This document shows positions 47,886 through 56,783 of a stretch of 64,000 nucleotides of DNA, piece after piece. The DNA comes from an uncultured Lachnospiraceae bacterium (GTDB lineage: Bacteria > Bacillota > Clostridia > Lachnospirales > Lachnospiraceae), in contig CAJULA010000016.1 of NCBI GenBank assembly GCA_910587155.1, positions 25,024-89,023 of the forward strand, given 5' to 3'. The notes under the pieces were generated by a model that saw nothing but the letters and a program-made list of their open reading frames with translations, had not been told where the DNA came from and made no database searches. Made by a program: the position numbers and the translations under genes. Position 1 is the first letter of the stretch; every line of letters starts with the position of its first letter.

Positions 47886-50117
47886 TTGAAACGGTATACG
47901 CTTTGCAAATGCTGTTTTTGTGTGCTGGCAGTTCTTTTTCTTCTGATCAGGGCAGGGGCCCTGCCGCAGGCAGAGGATGTCTGCGGCGGGCCCGTGACGG
48001 CGGCAGGTACGGTGAGCCGGATCGAAGAAAAAGAAAATGACAGTTATCAGAAACAGATAATCTTATCACTCAGTTCCGCTGCGTTCTGTGGCGGATCTTT
48101 CCCGGAACAAAACCAAAACAATCCAAATCCCGCAAAAGAATCTGCCAGGGGAATTTTATGTTACCTTGACAGGGGAGAGCAGGCGCCGCGCCTTGGAGAA
48201 CGTATTGTAGTCTCCGGTCAGGCGGTCATGTTTCGCCGGCCCCGTAATCCGGGCGGCTTTGATGAGGCGTCCTATTATCTTGCAAAGGGCAGTCTGTTTG
48301 CCCTGAAAAAAGCGGTGATCGTAACGCGGAGCGGGAGCTGTGACAGATACCGGCAGGGGCTTTTGCTCTGTCGCCTGTATGCGGCAGAACGGCTGAAAGA
48401 GATCTGCGGAGAAGACGCAGGTGTCATGCAGGCCATGCTGCTGGGAGATAAATCCGCGCTGCCGGAGGAAGTGAGGAGACTGTATCAGAAAGGGGGCATT
48501 TCCCATATCCTGGCGATCTCGGGGCTGCATATTTCCTTCCTTGGCGTGGGGTTGTACCGGCTCCTGAAAAAGATGTTGCCGCTGATCCCGGCGGGGATGG
48601 CGACGGCGGTATTTCTAATCTCTTATGTGATTCTGACCGGGGGCAGTCCTTCCGCGATGCGGGCCGGTATGATGTTTTTGCTTGCGGTACTGGCAGAGGC
48701 AACGGGGCGGAGCTATCACAGAATGACAGCACTGTCGGTTTCGGCGCTGCTGACGGTATTGGGACAGCCATTGCTGCTGACACAGAGCGGCTTTTTGCTT
48801 TCCTATGGGGCCATTGTGGGTCTGGAACTGGTCTCTCCCATTCTTTCCCGCCTCTGGAGCGGCAGGATCGCGAGGCTTTTTACGGCCGGTATTTCCGTTT
48901 CGGCTGTCACACTGCCCATCCTTCTTTTTTCTTTTTACGAATTTCCTATCTGCTCTTTTCTTCTCAATCTGCTTGTCATCCCCCTGACGGGCCTGGTGAT
49001 GGCTCTGGGGATTCTGGCATTTCTGACCGGCCTGGTGTCTGCTCCTCTGGGAAAACTGATTTTTATGCCGGTACATCTGATTCTGTGCCTTTTTGAAACG
49101 TGCTGTACACTGGTCGGGAGACTGCCCGGCAATATGTGGCGCACAGGGAAACCCGAGCTGGTGCAGATCGCTATGTATGTTGCCTGTCTTTTGGTGTTTT
49201 GTCTGGCCGGGAAATATATGACAAAGCCGCTGGCTATTTTGCTCCTTGCCGGAGGTCTGTGGCTGCTGACAGGCAATGTGCGGACCGGAGAGAGGATCCT
49301 CATACTGGATGTGGGACAGGGGGACGGGATTCTGCTCCAGAACAGAGAGGGCAGTGCCGTTCTTGTGGACGGCGGCAGCAGTTCGGAGCGCGATCTGGCG
49401 GAGTATACCCTGATTCCCTGCCTGAAATCCCGGGGAATCAGACGGCTGGATTATATTTTCCTGACGCATATGGATGCCGATCATATCAGCGGTGTGGAAG
49501 ACCTGCTGGAGGCTTTGGGGACCTCCCGTGAGGAGGTTGCCGTGGATACTCTGATATTGCCGGATATCGGCAATCCGGATGAGACCTATGAGCGTATTGT
49601 TTCTCTGGCGCATGCGGCCGGTGTGCGGGTCTGTGTGATGGGATATGGGGACAGGCTGTTTGCGGGCGGTTTTTCCATTCTCTGTCTTCACCCGCAAAAG
49701 GGAGAAAGCTATGAGGACAGAAATGCCGCTTCGCTGGTGCTTTATTTGCAGAAGGGGGCATTTTCCGCCCTGCTGATGGGGGATCTGGACGGAGATGCGG
49801 AAGAACTGTTTGCCGGACGTATGCGCCGGTTTTTCGGGAGCGGTGTGACTGTGCTGAAGGCGGGGCATCACGGTTCTGCCGCATCCTGCGGGGATGACTT
49901 TCTTTCCCTGACCCGCCCGCTTCTTACTGTCATCTCCTGCGGAGAAGATAATTCCTATGGGCATCCGGATGAGAGGACAGTAAAGCGCCTTTGTACGTAC
50001 GGCAGTCAGGTCTTTGTGACAAAAGACACCGGTGCCGTTGAGATTATCGTGAGAAGCGGGAGCGTGAAGGGAAAGACATGGAGGATGGGGGTTGCATTCA
50101 CTGCGATAAGAGAATAA
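47886..50117 (+). CDS. comEC: DNA internalization channel protein ComEC/Rec2
   Basis: ComEC moves single-stranded DNA across the membrane during competence. It starts at TTG 47886 behind AGGGAGG and has 743 residues: an N-terminal helix and OB-fold region, the Competence domain with many helices (about 215-480; GDKSALPEEVRRLYQKGGISHILAISGLH, ILTGGSPSAMRAGMMF), and a C-terminal metallo-beta-lactamase domain with H528-x-D530-x-D532-H533 in LTHMDADHISG and KAGHHGSAAS. Full length with the metal motif, so nuclease activity seems possible. It shares the cluster with comEA. Confidence 0.95.
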   Translation: MKRYTLCKCCFCVLAVLFLLIRAGALPQAEDVCGGPVTAAGTVSRIEEKENDSYQKQIILSLSSAAFCGGSFPEQNQNNPNPAKESARGILCYLDRGEQAPRLGERIVVSGQAVMFRRPRNPGGFDEASYYLAKGSLFALKKAVIVTRSGSCDRYRQGLLLCRLYAAERLKEICGEDAGVMQAMLLGDKSALPEEVRRLYQKGGISHILAISGLHISFLGVGLYRLLKKMLPLIPAGMATAVFLISYVILTGGSPSAMRAGMMFLLAVLAEATGRSYHRMTALSVSALLTVLGQPLLLTQSGFLLSYGAIVGLELVSPILSRLWSGRIARLFTAGISVSAVTLPILLFSFYEFPICSFLLNLLVIPLTGLVMALGILAFLTGLVSAPLGKLIFMPVHLILCLFETCCTLVGRLPGNMWRTGKPELVQIAMYVACLLVFCLAGKYMTKPLAILLLAGGLWLLTGNVRTGERILILDVGQGDGILLQNREGSAVLVDGGSSSERDLAEYTLIPCLKSRGIRRLDYIFLTHMDADHISGVEDLLEALGTSREEVAVDTLILPDIGNPDETYERIVSLAHAAGVRVCVMGYGDRLFAGGFSILCLHPQKGESYEDRNAASLVLYLQKGAFSALLMGDLDGDAEELFAGRMRRFFGSGVTVLKAGHHGSAASCGDDFLSLTRPLLTVISCGEDNSYGHPDERTVKRLCTYGSQVFVTKDTGAVEIIVRSGSVKGKTWRMGVAFTAIRE

Positions 50118-50185
50118 AATGCAGATAGGAAAGCGGGAGCCGGTAAAAAATACACGAACGGCTTTGACAGAGGAAAGGAACCGGG

Positions 50186-51157
50186 ATGAAGCTGATTCAG
50201 GAAGATATCAAAAGCGGAAAACTAAAGCAGGTATATCTGCTTTTCGGTGAGGAGGCCTATCTGCGCAGACAGTACAGGGACAGGCTTCGGGATGCACTGG
50301 CCGGGGGCGATACGATGAATTGTCATTATTTCGAGGGAAAGGGTATAAACGCGGGGGAGCTCATTGATCTGGCTGAGACGCTGCCTTTCCTTGCGCAGCG
50401 GCGGGTACTGGTGATTGAAAACAGCGGTCTGTTTAAAAAGGGCGGAGAAGCGCTGGCCGAATATATCTCAGATCTGTCAGAGACGGCTTATTTTGTCTTT
50501 GTCGAGACGGAAGTCGACAAAAGGAGTAAATTATATAAGGCTGTGAAGGCAGCAGGGCGTGTCACGGAATTTTCGCCGCAGGATACCGGGACACTGCGGC
50601 GATGGATCGCAGGGCTGGCCGCCCGGGAGAAAAAAGGGATCACCGATGAGGATATCCGGTATTTCCTGGAAAAGACAGGGACAGATATGCAAAATATCAG
50701 GATGGAGCTGGAAAAGTTGTTCTGTTACACGCAGGGGAGAGAGCGGATCACTGCCGGGGATATCGATGCTGTCTGCATCAGACGGGTGAGTAATCAGATT
50801 TTTGATATGGTCAACGCCATTGCGGAGAAGAAGCAGAAGCGGGCGCTGGAACTGTATTATGATCTGCTGGCATTGAAGGAACCGCCCATGCGGATCCTTT
50901 TTCTGATCGCACGTCAGTTCAACCTGCTTATGCAGGTAAAGGAATGTAAGAAAAAGGGTTATGACAACCGTTCCATTGCGGAAAAAACAGGCCTGAGGGA
51001 TTTTCTGGTGGGAAAATACGCTTCTCAGGCCTCCCGGTTTGAGGCCGGACAGCTGCGGGAAGCGCTGCAGGCCTGTGTGGAGGCAGAGGAGCGGGTCAAA
51101 ACAGGAAAGATGAATGATGTGATGAGTGTGGAACTGCTGATTATGACATATGGATAA
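50186..51157 (+). CDS. holA: DNA polymerase III delta subunit
   Basis: HolA opens the sliding clamp as part of the clamp loader. The 323-residue protein begins MKLIQEDIKSGKLKQVYLLFGEEAYL, with TLPFLAQRRVLVIENS, the lid-type KTGTDMQNIRMELEKLFCY and the C-terminal EPPMRILFLIARQFNLLMQVKE and GKMNDVMSVELLIM collar, all family hallmarks. AGGAAAGGAACCGGG precedes the ATG. holA directly after comEC is the standard Firmicute order. Confidence 0.95.
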   Translation: MKLIQEDIKSGKLKQVYLLFGEEAYLRRQYRDRLRDALAGGDTMNCHYFEGKGINAGELIDLAETLPFLAQRRVLVIENSGLFKKGGEALAEYISDLSETAYFVFVETEVDKRSKLYKAVKAAGRVTEFSPQDTGTLRRWIAGLAAREKKGITDEDIRYFLEKTGTDMQNIRMELEKLFCYTQGRERITAGDIDAVCIRRVSNQIFDMVNAIAEKKQKRALELYYDLLALKEPPMRILFLIARQFNLLMQVKECKKKGYDNRSIAEKTGLRDFLVGKYASQASRFEAGQLREALQACVEAEERVKTGKMNDVMSVELLIMTYG

Positions 51158-51175
51158 GCAGTCAATATCTCCCTG

Positions 51176-52615
51176 TCAGTAGAATTCACTCAGCGTATAC
51201 TGAGGAAGGGTTAAGGCAAAGGCATCCCGCAGTTCTTCCAGCATGGCCGGATACTGATCGTCAAACTGTTCCGGCATATAGGTGATCTGTGCATAGAGAT
51301 AATAGTCCGGCTGCTTGTTGTCCGCGTACAGGATGGCAACTCTTGGCTGCTGCACCTGGTCTGCATATTCCAGATAGGCGATCTGTTTATAGGCGATATC
51401 CAGTGACGGATCGTACTGCGTTTCGCCGATTTCTCCATCCATGATCTCCAGTCCTTTTTCCAGCAGTTCCTCATAAGCCTGATCGACGACAGCCTGCGCG
51501 TTGTCTTCGCTGCGCAGAGCAGTCTGCATGACTTCCATGCCATGGGCAGAGGCTGTGACGGAGAGCCCGTCCGGTGAATAGGCGGGACTGCCGCCGTAGG
51601 GCAGGAAGGCATCAAGGAAATTACCGTCTTCGAACATTCCTTCCGGCGCTTTGCAGTAGGCGCGGCCCAGATACTGATACCCCATGTCCGAGGCAATCTC
51701 AAAGAAAGTCTGATAATTCTCTTCTGTCAGGTCTTCCATGGAGGTAAAGGTGTCCAGACCGGCAGATTCGGCATCAAGGGCATCCTGCGGGATCTCGATG
51801 GCGTCTATGTTGTTGATATCGCGTATGGTCATGGAGACGAACATTCTGCTGACGGTGAGATCAGCGGGAAACGGACTGTCGCCTGAGGCTATGTCGGAGA
51901 CAATGTCCTGCATCAGGGAGGTCATGTCCATTTCATATTTTACTGCCATGCCGGTTTCCTTTTCGATCCAGATACTGATGGGGAGCCCCTCTTTTTCGGT
52001 GAGCAGAGCTTCCTGATCAGACAGGGAAAACCCCAGGTCTTCCAGCTGCGAGGTGATACCGGAAGAGTCAAGGACCTGACCCAGGGTTTCTCCGGGCACA
52101 AGGCCGTCATAGCGTATGGTCTCCGCACCGGCTACAGTCTCTTCTTCTTTTGCCTCAAAAGACTGCGCGTAGGACAGATACAGTTCCAGATTGGCAGAGG
52201 CATTGTACTGGGTATAGGAATTCATGTCTTCCACTTGGGATGCCTGCCAGAACAGCTGACTGCCGGTGTCCAGTCCGGTATACAGTTTGCGGACGCCATT
52301 TTCCTCCTTCAGGTAGGAGGTCGAGGTGATGCCGTCCGTACCGTTCATACTGGCGGTCATTTCCAGCTTCATCTGCAGTGGCTGCAGTATGTAATCCGCG
52401 GCCGCGGTGGTGGTCACGTACAGCGTCTCTCCCTGGCTTTCCATATTGATATCCACTGTCATATCATAACTCATGCTGCTGATTCCCTGCAGATTTTCCT
52501 GTGCTTTGAGGATGACGGCGGAAGCGTCTTCCTTCCCGCAGCCAGTCAGAGTCAGACAAAGTGACAGCACCGCGGCAATACGGGACAAGCCTTTCCCTAC
52601 ATTTTTTTCAGACAT
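51176..52615 (-). CDS. Lipoprotein with LolA/LppX-like (DUF6612-like) domain
   Basis: The 479-residue protein has a signal peptide with lipobox LTLTGC (Cys near 26), then a sheet-rich domain beginning AVILKAQENLQGISSMSYDMTVDIN, reminiscent of LolA/LppX-type lipoprotein folds (about 30-285) and containing GLPISIWIEKETGMAVKYEMDM. A second part (about 300-479) contains ITYMPEQFDDQYPAMLEELRDAFAL. Its role is unknown; such lipoproteins may bind lipids or hydrophobic compounds. It is convergent with holA with only 18 bases between and no terminator seen there. GGGGGATATCAT precedes the start. Confidence 0.72.
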   Translation of the reverse strand: MSEKNVGKGLSRIAAVLSLCLTLTGCGKEDASAVILKAQENLQGISSMSYDMTVDINMESQGETLYVTTTAAADYILQPLQMKLEMTASMNGTDGITSTSYLKEENGVRKLYTGLDTGSQLFWQASQVEDMNSYTQYNASANLELYLSYAQSFEAKEEETVAGAETIRYDGLVPGETLGQVLDSSGITSQLEDLGFSLSDQEALLTEKEGLPISIWIEKETGMAVKYEMDMTSLMQDIVSDIASGDSPFPADLTVSRMFVSMTIRDINNIDAIEIPQDALDAESAGLDTFTSMEDLTEENYQTFFEIASDMGYQYLGRAYCKAPEGMFEDGNFLDAFLPYGGSPAYSPDGLSVTASAHGMEVMQTALRSEDNAQAVVDQAYEELLEKGLEIMDGEIGETQYDPSLDIAYKQIAYLEYADQVQQPRVAILYADNKQPDYYLYAQITYMPEQFDDQYPAMLEELRDAFALTLPQYTLSEFY

Positions 52616-52649
52616 ATGATATCCCCCTTTTTCCCATATAATGGCAGCA

Positions 52650-52664
52650 CCGGGATATTCCCGG
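52650..52664. repeat. Perfect short hairpin in the leader of the minus-strand lipoprotein gene
   Basis: CCGGGA (52650-52655) pairs with TCCCGG (52659-52664) around TAT, in the leader between the minus-strand promoter (52690-52718) and the start codon at 52615. Confidence 0.55.
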
Positions 52665-52689
52665 CGTTTGTTGATAAAAATACGGATTC

Positions 52690-52718
52690 AGTATATCATA
52701 CCGTGGAGAGGGTGGCAA
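52690..52718 (-). promoter_or_regulatory. Promoter of the lipoprotein gene
   Basis: On the minus strand TTGCCA (52718-52713) and TATACT (52695-52690) have a 17-base spacer, with a leader of about 70 bases. Confidence 0.75.
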
Positions 52719-52775
52719 TTTAATTAAAAATTAAGATTTTCTTCCGGGAAATGTGTTATAGTAGTAACAGTTCTG

Positions 52776-52806
52776 ACAGCTCCATGAAGCGGGGCTGTTG
52801 TTTTTC
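52776..52806 (+). terminator. Terminator-like hairpin in the leader of the MacB-type operon
   Basis: ACAGCTCC (52776-52783) pairs with GGGGCTGT (52791-52798), one wobble, followed by TGTTTTTC. It lies upstream of the ATPase gene (ATG 52877) and downstream of a possible -10 box TATAGT (52757-52762), so it could act as an attenuator. Confidence 0.55.
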
Positions 52807-52876
52807 GCATCTGTGTCATGCGGCGGGGTTGTGATGCAGGTATCTTTGACGAACGGAAAGGGCCGCTGGAAAGTTT

Positions 52877-53575
52877 ATGAAAAAGAGTAAAACGGTCATA
52901 ACCGTGAGCGATCTCTACAAAATATACCGTGTGGGCGAGACAAAGGTACGCGCATTGAACGGGGTGGACTTTGCCATAAACAGGGGCGAGTTCTGTTCCA
53001 TCGTCGGCGCTTCCGGGTCAGGCAAATCCACACTGCTGAATATGCTGGCCGGGCTGGAGAAGCCTACAAAGGGTGAGATTGTCATTGCCGGAGAGCACAT
53101 GGAGAAAAAGAGCGAGAACGAGCTGGTGCGGTTTAGGCAGGCCCATATCGGGTTTATCTTTCAGTCTTTTAATCTGATGGATACGATGAATGCCATAGAG
53201 AATGTGGCACTGCCGCTGACTTTCCAGGGGATGGATAAAAGACTGCGGGTGAGGAAGGCGGAGAAGATGCTGGATATGGTAGGGCTGTCCAAATATAAAA
53301 AGCATAAGCCGACACAGATGTCAGGAGGCCAGCAGCAGCGGGTGGGCGTGGCCAGGGCGCTGGTGGTGGAGCCGGAGATCATCTTTGCCGATGAGCCTAC
53401 CGGCAATCTGGATTCCCGGACTTCCAGAGAGGTGATGGAACTGATGCAGCGGGTGGTGCGGGAGAAAAATCAGACATTGATCATGGTGACGCATGACAAT
53501 GAGCTGGCCGGTTTTGCAGACCGGATTTTTCATATCCGGGATGGGAAAATACTGAAAATAGAAGAAAAAATGTAA
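52877..53575 (+). CDS. ABC transporter ATP-binding protein, MacB/LolD type
   Basis: The 232-residue ATPase has Walker A GASGSGKSTLLNMLAG (about 43-58), Q-loop FIFQSFNLMDTMNAIENV, signature MSGGQQQRVGVARAL, Walker B IIFADEPTGNLDS and MVTHDNELAGFAD. It belongs to the MacB/FtsE/LolD class, which powers mechanical work or export through FtsX-fold permeases. The operon continues with an extracytoplasmic protein and the matching permease (53622-56700). Confidence 0.95.
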   Translation: MKKSKTVITVSDLYKIYRVGETKVRALNGVDFAINRGEFCSIVGASGSGKSTLLNMLAGLEKPTKGEIVIAGEHMEKKSENELVRFRQAHIGFIFQSFNLMDTMNAIENVALPLTFQGMDKRLRVRKAEKMLDMVGLSKYKKHKPTQMSGGQQQRVGVARALVVEPEIIFADEPTGNLDSRTSREVMELMQRVVREKNQTLIMVTHDNELAGFADRIFHIRDGKILKIEEKM

Positions 53576-53621
53576 CAGCACGGACAGGCGGCAGGGAATA
53601 CGGGGAGCGGAGAGTGGTAAG

Positions 53622-55343
53622 ATGAAAACGGGAAAGAGAAGGAAATGGAAGAGACGGGCAGGGCTGTTTCTGCTCTGTATTTTTTTGCTGGCGCCACAGC
53701 AGATGGTGGCGTACGCGGAAGAAGATGAGGACGAATATACGGATGAAGCCGATGACGATGAAATCGCGGACGCGGTCAACCGGCTGTCCAGATATTATAA
53801 AAACCTGAAACTGATCAACGGAGACGATCTGGATCAGACACAGTTAAAAGAACTGGAAAAGATATGCAACGACGGCAGAAATTACATAGCCGGGACCGAT
53901 GACATCACCAGAACCCAGGTAGAAACCCATGTATCCGAGACAAAATCTCTGATGGATGCCTACGTGGAGAAATGTCTTTCCCTGCGTCCGCAGTCCACCA
54001 TTGATTATCTGGCGGTGGGCAATCTGTATGATTCCCCGGTGGCAGGGTATGGGGAGGGTGTGGTGCTGATCCTGCCCATCCTCAATCTCGGGGAAGAGAC
54101 GCTGACCAATGTGATCGTCACCCCGGTGATTTCCAATTCCGTGAAGGAATGGCCGTTTGAGATCAGCCGCACCGGTTACGCGGAGGAGATTGCGGAGATA
54201 CCCGGCAGCCATACGATAGAGGAAGCCTATGCAAACCACGGTGAGGTGCGCTATGCGCTTGCCACGAGGCAGGACGTACTGACCGGCTATTATAAGCTGG
54301 ATTTCAACATTGTCTATGAGCGCAAGGGCGTACCGGAAAAGGCGGTGCTCACGACTTATATCAAAGTAAACGGCAAAGAGGAAAGCGGCTCCATCGACGA
54401 AGAGGAAGAAGAGGAGAAAAAATCCACGCCCCGCATTATTGTCACGGGATTTGAGACGGAGCCGAAGGAGGTATTTGCCGGCAGCACCTTTATGCTGACC
54501 ATTCATGTGAAAAATACGTCCTCCCGGACGGCAGTTTCCAATATCGAATTTGATTTAAAGGCGGCGGAGGAAGGGGAGGATGACAAGACACTTTATGCGT
54601 CCTTTCTGCCGACCTCCGGTTCCAATACCATCTATGTGCCTTCGATTCCCAGCGGAGGTGAGACGCAGCTTCAGATCGAAATGTCGGCCAAAGCGGATCT
54701 GGTGCAGAAACCGTATGCCATTGATATGACCATGAAGTATGAGGACTCTGACTGTAATCCTTATGAAAATGTGACAAGTCTGTCAGTTCCGGTCAGGCAG
54801 CTCTCCCGCGTGGAGTACAGTACGGCGGAGGTCGTACCGGAATCCATTACGCCCGGCTCTCAGGCCAATGTGGTATTCAGTATTTACAATACGGGCAAAA
54901 CCACACTGTACAATGTAAAAGTGCGGTTTGAGGACGCATCCGTGTCCGGCGGGGACTGCTATGTGGGGAAGCTGGAATCCGGCGCCACAGGCAATGTAGA
55001 CGCCATGATAACCGGTGAGATGCCGACTGTGGGCGACGGCATGGTAAAAACGATCATCTCCTATGAGAACGATGCCGGAGAAGTGACGCAGGTGGAGACG
55101 TCCATACCGCTTCTGGTGGAGGAAGAGATGATGCCGGAAGATATGGAGTATATTCCGGAAGAAATTCCGGAGGAAGGCGGCCCCGGTATCCCGATGGGAT
55201 GGAAGATCGGGGCGGCGGTGATCCTTGTGCTGATCGTGGGCACTGTCAGCGCGGTCCATGTGAGAAAAAAACGGAAAATAAAACGGGAACTGGCGGAGGA
55301 TCTGGAAGATCTGAAGCGGGACATAGAGGATAAGGAAGAGTAG
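53622..55343 (+). CDS. Extracytoplasmic COG1361-like protein with C-terminal membrane anchor
   Basis: The 573-residue protein has a signal peptide (MKTGKRRKWKRRAGLFLLCIF, cut near 30), an acidic stretch (about 31-50), then beta-rich Ig-like modules (about 125-500). The modules contain repeated phrases such as IVTGFETEPKEVFAGSTFML, LTIHVKNTSSRTAVSNIEFD and VVFSIYNTGKTTLYNVKVRF, reminiscent of CARDB/COG1361 proteins. A C-terminal helix (about 523-545; KIGAAVILVLIVGTVSAVHV) and a basic-acidic tail anchor it. It sits between ATPase and permease genes and plausibly forms the outer arm of the transporter, in place of a MacA adaptor. Confidence 0.8.
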   Translation: MKTGKRRKWKRRAGLFLLCIFLLAPQQMVAYAEEDEDEYTDEADDDEIADAVNRLSRYYKNLKLINGDDLDQTQLKELEKICNDGRNYIAGTDDITRTQVETHVSETKSLMDAYVEKCLSLRPQSTIDYLAVGNLYDSPVAGYGEGVVLILPILNLGEETLTNVIVTPVISNSVKEWPFEISRTGYAEEIAEIPGSHTIEEAYANHGEVRYALATRQDVLTGYYKLDFNIVYERKGVPEKAVLTTYIKVNGKEESGSIDEEEEEEKKSTPRIIVTGFETEPKEVFAGSTFMLTIHVKNTSSRTAVSNIEFDLKAAEEGEDDKTLYASFLPTSGSNTIYVPSIPSGGETQLQIEMSAKADLVQKPYAIDMTMKYEDSDCNPYENVTSLSVPVRQLSRVEYSTAEVVPESITPGSQANVVFSIYNTGKTTLYNVKVRFEDASVSGGDCYVGKLESGATGNVDAMITGEMPTVGDGMVKTIISYENDAGEVTQVETSIPLLVEEEMMPEDMEYIPEEIPEEGGPGIPMGWKIGAAVILVLIVGTVSAVHVRKKRKIKRELAEDLEDLKRDIEDKEE

Positions 55344-55344
55344 T

Positions 55345-56700
55345 ATGCGGATCGGTGATCTTTTGCTTATGAGCATTTCCAGCTTATGGAAGCGCAAGGT
55401 GCGGACGATTCTGACCGTGCTGGGCGTGGTGATCGGTACGGCTTCCATTGTGGTGATGGTGTCGCTGGGCCTTGGGCTGAACCGTTCCACCATGCAGAAT
55501 ATTGAGGAAAACGGCGGGCTGACTTCCATAGAAGTATGGGAATCGGGCAATTATGACACGAATACGTCAGAGAAGGATATCAAACGGCTGGATGATGAGC
55601 TGGTGGAGACAATCCGGGCCAATCCCCATGTGGAACTGGTATCGCCGGTGCTGTACATTTCCGTTCTGGCAAAATGCGGCGCTTATGAGAATAATCTGGA
55701 TATCCGGGGTATGAGCGGGGAAGCGCTGGAGCGCATGGATTTTCCGCTCGCGTCCGGGGAGGTGCCTCTCGCGGAAGATACACTGGCTTTTCTGTACGGC
55801 AACCAGATTCTGGCGGGTTTTATGAACAGCCGGACCGGTTCCGGTTACTGGATGGACGGCACCATACCGGATATCGACCTGCAAAATGACGCCATTTTCA
55901 TCATCTATGATATGGACAGCTATTATAATTCTCAGGGAAATCAGGGTGTGCCGGGGACGGGTGCCACGGCTGTGAAGCCGCCGAAAAAATATATTGCCCA
56001 GTGTGCGGGAGTCATAGACGGCGGTCTGGATACGTATCATTCCTACAGTTGGAGTGTGTACTGTAATATTGTGCCGCTGGAAGCCCACCTGAAACGGGTG
56101 TTCAAAGGAAAAACCATACCCGGACAGCCTACGACGGCTTCGGGAAAACCTTATAAAGAGATTTATTATAACGAGATCTATGTGGAAGTGGACGACATGG
56201 AATCTGTGGCTGAGGTGCAGAAGTGGATCAATGATATGGGCTATCAGACTTCCAGCAATACGGAATGGGTGGATTCCACAAAGAAGCAGTACGGTTATAT
56301 TCAGGCGGTGCTGGGCGGTATCGGGGCCGTGTCTCTGATTGTCGCGGCCATCGGCATTACCAATACGATGATGATGTCTATCTATGAGCGAACCAAAGAG
56401 ATCGGCGTGATGAAAGTGATCGGCTGCGATATGCGGGATATCCGTTCTTTGTTTTTGCTGGAAGCGGGATTTATCGGGCTGATCGGCGGGCTGGCCGGCC
56501 TTGCCTTCAGTTTTCTGATTTCCTTTGTGATCAATCGGATCGTGGCGGGGATGGGGATGGAAATGACCCTGTCTTATATCCCTGCCTGGCTGGCGGGAGC
56601 TTCCGTTGTCTTTGCCGTGTTTGTGGGCATGGCCTCGGGCTTTTTTCCGGCGCTGCGGGCCATGCGTCTGAGCCCTCTGGCGGCCATCCGCAGGGGTTGA
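55345..56700 (+). CDS. ABC permease, MacB/FtsX type
   Basis: The 451-residue permease has the MacB topology: a first helix (about 20-42; RTILTVLGVVIGTASIVVMVSLGLG), a long periplasmic-type MacB-PCD domain (about 45-315), and three C-terminal FtsX helices (about 320-345, 370-400, 415-440) with MMMSIYERTKEIGVMKVIGCDMRDIR and a GFFPALRAMRLSPLAAIR ending. It begins one base after its neighbour's stop. Substrate is not evident. Confidence 0.93.
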   Translation: MRIGDLLLMSISSLWKRKVRTILTVLGVVIGTASIVVMVSLGLGLNRSTMQNIEENGGLTSIEVWESGNYDTNTSEKDIKRLDDELVETIRANPHVELVSPVLYISVLAKCGAYENNLDIRGMSGEALERMDFPLASGEVPLAEDTLAFLYGNQILAGFMNSRTGSGYWMDGTIPDIDLQNDAIFIIYDMDSYYNSQGNQGVPGTGATAVKPPKKYIAQCAGVIDGGLDTYHSYSWSVYCNIVPLEAHLKRVFKGKTIPGQPTTASGKPYKEIYYNEIYVEVDDMESVAEVQKWINDMGYQTSSNTEWVDSTKKQYGYIQAVLGGIGAVSLIVAAIGITNTMMMSIYERTKEIGVMKVIGCDMRDIRSLFLLEAGFIGLIGGLAGLAFSFLISFVINRIVAGMGMEMTLSYIPAWLAGASVVFAVFVGMASGFFPALRAMRLSPLAAIRRG

Positions 56701-56725
56701 AACCTGCATGGGAATCGTGTATAAT
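56697..56725 (+). promoter_or_regulatory. Promoter of the OFA transporter gene
   Basis: TTGAAA (56697-56702) overlaps the permease stop codon; TATAAT (56720-56725) follows with a 17-base spacer. The leader is about 55 bases with AAAGGAAG before the ATG. Confidence 0.83.
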
Positions 56726-56783
56726 AGGGATTGCGCATGAGGCGCGCAGGTCACTATAAAAAAATACAAAGGAAGTATGAGAC

